64,000 nucleotides of DNA from Pochonia chlamydosporia 170 (taxonomy: Eukaryota > Ascomycota > Sordariomycetes > Hypocreales > Clavicipitaceae): contig NC_035792.1 in the NCBI RefSeq assembly GCF_001653235.2, positions 3,100,001 to 3,164,000 on the forward strand, written 5' to 3'. A model generated the notes under the pieces. The model worked only from the letters and a program-made list of their open reading frames with translations. It was not told the origin of the DNA and made no database searches. Below are positions 60,247 through 64,000 of the stretch, piece after piece. Numbering within the stretch: the stretch's first letter is position 1; the number at the start of each line of letters is the position of its first letter. A program made the translations under genes and the position numbers.

Positions 60247-61060
60247 GCGGACAATGGTGGGCGAAGTCAGGTGCAGCGAGTTGAGTTGAAGTTGGGAGGA
60301 GGATTGTTTGCTGATGGTGCTGAGATGGACCGGAACGTGAAGTCAAAGTTGTAGCTGATGATGATGGCCACAGAAGATAAGTGGGTCTGCCCATGCAGCC
60401 TGGCCCTTCCAACGCCACACTGTCTGGTCGGTCCGTCTGGTGTCCCTGATCAATGTACCTAAGTACGGAGCACTACTCCGTCTTGACCGAGTCGAGATCA
60501 AACGCTTCACTCATCGTCCAGGATGCATGTGTTCAACGGAACAGAGAACAGACCTCCGTGGCGGCATCCGGGGGGTGTGGATGAGCCGGCATGCACGAAT
60601 TATGGAGTCGGAGCCGGGGCCCATGCTGGTGGTTCAATGTTCCCACTTGACCATTGACCTCCATGTCCCTCGTACCTGCCCCTGGGGTTATGGCTGTGGT
60701 CGACACGGAGTTTTGCTGCACATGACCGTCCGCTCCGTTTTGAACTTTAGTTAAGTCGAATGCTGGGTGAAGTTGATGTCCATTTTGCATTTTGGCGTCG
60801 TACAAAGCATGTATGAGGATCGACTTACTCTTACGCCCATGTCATGTCCCTTCACCCCTCCCTGCACGCGATGGGTTAAAGTATTTGGGAAAACAGAATG
60901 AAGCGCCAGAGATGTGGTGTACCTAGTAGTTGGACATATGAAGTGCTGAGGTACAGTACCTAGGTACGTAGATGTATCCTTGACTTTGGTTACCAGGCCG
61001 AATTGCCTGGATTCCCGGTCAAGTCAAGTCCTTCTTGCCCTTAAGTTGGACTGGTGAACG

Positions 61061-61120
61061 ACTGCAAGTTCTCCAAGTTGGACTTGACTGACTGCAAGTT
61101 CTCCAAGTTGGACTTGACTG
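61061..61120. repeat. Perfect 30-bp tandem duplication
   Basis: Two identical adjacent 30-bp copies (starting ACTGCAAGTTCTCC, ending GGACTTGACTG). It carries the GACTTGACTG/GTTGGACTTGA words seen elsewhere in the intergenic DNA. Confidence 0.95.
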
Positions 61121-61371
61121 ACCTCAGTGCCTGCATGTGGCGGCATTTGAAGTGGCACACGTCAACTTGAGGCAACATTCAACATTCATGGCAAACGACC
61201 CCCTTGGTCACTTTCCAGATGGGCTTCCCCGGTAAGTTACCTTGGTACTTAAGTATGAGACGTTGCTCACCACATGGGTCCTGTTCGTGCAACCAGACCC
61301 AGCCAGTTCTGTTTGACCTCTGCTGCACTGGCTTCAGCCCAGCATGCAGGATTAAAGTTGAGTCTGTACGG

Positions 61372-61405
61372 CAGACACCCCCAGACACCCCCAGACACCC
61401 CCAGA
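61372..61405. repeat. 10-bp minisatellite (CAGACACCCC)
   Basis: Three perfect copies of CAGACACCCC followed by CAGA. C-rich on the plus strand. Confidence 0.95.
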
Positions 61406-61693
61406 TCCACCAACCAGACGGTTGACCTTTGGACCCATTCGTCAGGATCTTCACCGATTCCCTGCATTTGACTTCAAACATTGAACTTTTCTTGTCCTGC
61501 CCGCAGCTGCGGTTATTTTATCTTGTAGCCCACTGAGAGCCAGGCTGCACCAGCCAGCAGGGATCACCGGCTGTTCATTGATCCCAGTGCCTGGCAACTG
61601 CATGACAGGTTTACTACCGGCCAGCCTTGGACCAACCACACCTCGTCAAAAGGTCAATCATACAATTGTTGAGAATGCTGTGAACCACCCCCT

Positions 61694-61738
61694 GAAAGCG
61701 AACCAGACCCCATGTCAACAGGGGTCTGGTTCGCTTTC
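61694..61738. repeat. Perfect 18-bp inverted repeat (hairpin) with 9-nt loop
   Basis: The left arm GAAAGCGAACCAGACCCC and right arm GGGGTCTGGTTCGCTTTC are exact reverse complements, separated by ATGTCAACA. As RNA this is a stable hairpin; as DNA a cruciform or a relic of a small foldback element. No terminal duplication is evident. Confidence 0.95.
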
Positions 61739-62025
61739 TGTGCGGCTGCGGATTCAATTCATTTCTTTTCCGCCGTTGCGAGCTGTGGGAGAAATAAATC
61801 ATGTAGTCCTTGTACCATTTCCTATAGACTCGTCGCCTTACATCCCGCCAGTCTCCCAAGTAAATATAAATATCATCTCCTTTGCTCTGTGTATCATGTT
61901 CTGTTTGTGAAGACCATACGTAAATGATTCTATACTTCTTTCCCAGCTGTACGTTGTACTGCCATTTAGTCTTTTCGTCTCTACTGTTCCCACCCACTTA
62001 CACCAGACCTCGTCGCATCCTCAAC

Positions 62026-62311
62026 ATGGACAACAACTCATCAGCATCTAAGCATGTCAACGCTACTGCTGTGAATAGGTCAGACGCTCTTATCTTTCTT
62101 GATGTTGTTCACTCGAGACTTATGTTGTCATAGGGTTAAAGATGCCTATACAACGGCCGAAACAGGATCTAAACGGCTCACGTGCACTCGACTTGCTATG
62201 TGGCTCAACGACACCGCCGAGGCGAGATCTGTTGTGACAATTGCTCAGCAATCAAATTTACCAGAGAGTCAGGGCCAAGAGTCACAGAAGGGTGGTCGGT
62301 CCGGTCGTTGA
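62026..62311 (+). CDS. Tentative small two-exon gene, 76 aa, unknown function
   Basis: join(62026..62078,62134..62311), 76 aa. The ATG has a good context (TCAACATGG). Exon 1 gives MDNNSSASKHVNATAVN; exon 2 continues VKDAYTTAETGSKRLTCTRL and ends with a Gln/Ser/Gly-rich tail. The proposed 55-nt intron has a weak donor (GTCAGA) and acceptor TCATAG but joins two open segments in frame; without it each segment is shorter. The product is hydrophilic, without signal peptide, membrane segment or motif I recognise. Codon choice looks ordinary. It may be a real small gene or a chance open frame. Confidence 0.4.
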
Positions 62312-62788
62312 CTTATACATACTGATGCTTCTACATGGCATGCCCTGGCATCTCTACGAGTCAAAAATGACGACTTGATATAATTACTGGTATATATAAA
62401 CAAAAATGTTTAAAAATTTGAAGTGGAATACAGACATACTCTGCACGCCTCTTATACAACTTCACTTCACCCAAGAGGCGGTTCTGATACTGTGGGCATC
62501 CTGTACCTTGTTGCAGTTTAGTACAAGTTGGTGTATATTTTGTCAAACTGGGATATACATTGTCAATGCTTGGACATAGCCTGATTTCACTCTGTATGCC
62601 TATCTCACTACGTCTGCACCAGTGCAAGTCACGTACGAGAAGTAAGCTTGCCCAACTCAGGTGTAGCCACTTACATGGGGATAGCTAGGATAAAGAACAC
62701 CTTCTTTTCAATTGACGACAACTTGAATAAAATAAAAATAAGAAGAAAGAAAACAACCTCTTCACATTGCTCCGTCAGAACAAGTGAG
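62312..62788. other. Intergenic, convergent 3' flanks
   Basis: AT-rich sequence between the tentative small gene and the phosphotransferase-like gene. Nothing recognised. Confidence 0.5.
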
Positions 62789-63846
62789 TCACTCTTCATC
62801 AGCACAGAATGCCTCGATGTACCTAAAAGCCGTGTGCTCCGCGCCCAGCACAACCGTTTCGCCCGCGCCACTCAACTTCCTCAACCCATAACGTAGAAAT
62901 ATGCCAGCCATTCTCGCAATATCAATAACATCTATATTTGAGCCCACATCAATAGCTTCCTTTCGAAACGTCTCCCAAAATAAGTCTCGCAAGGCTAAAT
63001 GATTGCTGTGATAATGCCAGCCCGTGGAGTTCATGTACCCCAGCACATTCTCGAGACCCCATAAATCCATGCCAAATGGGAGGACTTTGGCCTCAGACCA
63101 GCCAACAATTCCAGTGATATGACCGGTAGGGGGGTCAGTGAGGATTTTCAACGCACTAATTTCTCCGTGGTTGAGGACCAGGGGGTACTTTTCTGTGAAG
63201 AGCAGTGGCAGACCGTTGATCACGTATCGCAAGTTTCTGGTGAATCGAGGGGGGAGGTTTTCTGAGAGAAGCTGAAACTTTTGTTGGTAGTTATTGTGTA
63301 TAGCTTGAAGGGTATCAGTGGAGAGAGTCTGTCTCTTGTTCCAGGAACGAGCATAGTATCTGTGACAGCGTTAACTAGTATACAAGACAGTATATTTCTC
63401 TTCGTCTCATACCTTGCAAGGTCAGCTACGGTATTGGCATGCTGCGGAGAAGACTCCGACGTGGGACCAACCGCAACTTGATACTGTGATTGTGCTTCAA
63501 TGTAAACCCTGCCAGGAATTTTGTTCAAAGCATAGACGAAAAGCTGGGATTGGAGCTCCCCAATTGTTCCATGACAGGATGCAGAAGGAACTAGCGGTCC
63601 ATGAATGCCTATAGCCATGTTGCGGACCTGCTCATTTAATTCTGACTTTGGGGATCGAAAGTGGACAATGGAAGATTGGTCGGCTCCCGCAGTGACGGTG
63701 TAGCTGTAGGAACCTTGAATGGGAACAGGATGTACGGGCTCGCCGAACAAAGAAGCAGCGAGGTCATCACATTGTTTGCGGGTGACTTGGGGGTGTTCAT
63801 TGAAGAAGTCGTTGATTGCGCCGTCAAGAGTGTAGATGGCGAGCAT
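62789..63846 (-). CDS. Aminoglycoside-phosphotransferase-like protein with altered active site
   Basis: complement(join(62789..63359,63414..63846 adjusted to donor at 63413)); precisely exon 1 is 63413..63846 and exon 2 is 62789..63359, 334 aa. The N-lobe shows YSYTVTAGADQSSIVHFRSP and the hinge-like VYALNKIPGRVYIE, followed by an AHxxAxxLA-like helix (ANTVADLARYYARSW). The C-lobe has YPLVLNHGEISALKILTDPP and GHITGIVGWSEAKVLPFGMD, which align by eye with the fungal APH pattern HxDxxxxN...DW. Here the catalytic Asp is Glu211, the Asn is Lys216 and the metal-binding Asp is Gly231, so the enzyme is probably inactive. The reading frame is intact. The intron is 53 nt (GTATGA..CACAG). Function is unknown; APH-like proteins are widely expanded in filamentous fungi. 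Confidence 0.75.
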
Positions 63847-64000
63847 GTTTGCGACGTGTGTATGTAAGAGGTGCCTTGCTTATGAGATGTGAGAGATGTA
63901 ACGGTGCTTCAGCAAATCTTGATACGTACCTGGGCATCTGTATATATTGTACTAGAGACAGAGAGATTTCCGTGATGGCGACCGTCGTGGCATGATGGTC
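63847..64000. other. Upstream flank of the phosphotransferase-like gene
   Basis: Promoter side of the last gene, up to the window edge. A TATATA stretch at about 63943 is a possible core promoter element on either strand. No other feature is seen. Confidence 0.4.

Larger units (their letters stand above)
60247..62025. other. Intergenic, rad1 promoter side, repeat-rich
   Basis: No protein gene is supported. It holds a 30-bp direct duplication (61061-61120), a 10-bp minisatellite (61372-61405) and a perfect 18-bp inverted repeat (61694-61738). The first few hundred bases are the rad1 promoter. Confidence 0.5.

Overview
The window is nuclear DNA of a filamentous ascomycete. Almost every gene carries short (about 50-85 nt) GT..AG introns with CTAAC/CTGAC-like branch sites, the products are typical of Sordariomycetes, and long pyrimidine-rich leaders precede several genes. 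I infer Hypocreales, possibly a Clavicipitaceae relative. That placement comes from general resemblance of the proteins and intergenic style, not from any search.

Layout: (1) 1-12.4 kb holds the 3' part of a chitin-synthase regulator (Skt5/Chs4), a mitochondrial thioredoxin-fold protein, a HOL1-like MFS transporter, Elongator subunit Elp6 and ribosomal protein eL37. (2) 13-15.8 kb holds an OPT oligopeptide transporter. (3) 15.8-31.4 kb is gene-poor; the only gene I can support there is a three-exon glutathione S-transferase-like gene at 19.3-20.4 kb. (4) 31.4-41.2 kb holds a ketopantoate-reductase-like protein with a very long disordered tail, a decayed kinase-like pseudogene, DASH subunit Hsk3, RNase P subunit Rpr2/Rpp21 and the DECD-box helicase Sub2 with an unusually long first intron. 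(5) 41.2-47.8 kb is gene-poor and leads into a PHO85-type (PCL) cyclin gene. (6) 53-64 kb holds an F-box protein, the mitochondrial Mg2+ channel Mrs2/Lpe10, a 72-residue putatively acylated membrane peptide, the XPF/Rad1 nuclease, a tentative 76-residue spliced gene and an aminoglycoside-phosphotransferase-like gene with a degenerate active site.

The genes do not form an obvious pathway or secondary-metabolite cluster. Most are housekeeping genes (translation, tRNA modification and processing, mRNA export, DNA repair, kinetochore, Mg2+ homeostasis, cell wall), separated by long intergenic blocks rich in simple repeats. I found no convincing tRNA, rRNA, CRISPR or intact transposon. No clearly new multi-gene system is visible. 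The best second-look items are the inactive-looking phosphotransferase, the small acylated peptide gene, the KPR-disordered-tail protein, the long SUB2 intron, a perfect 18-bp hairpin near 61.7 kb, and a dispersed TTGACTTC/TGTCAACATT motif family. Exon borders were placed by hand from splice signals and reading-frame continuity.
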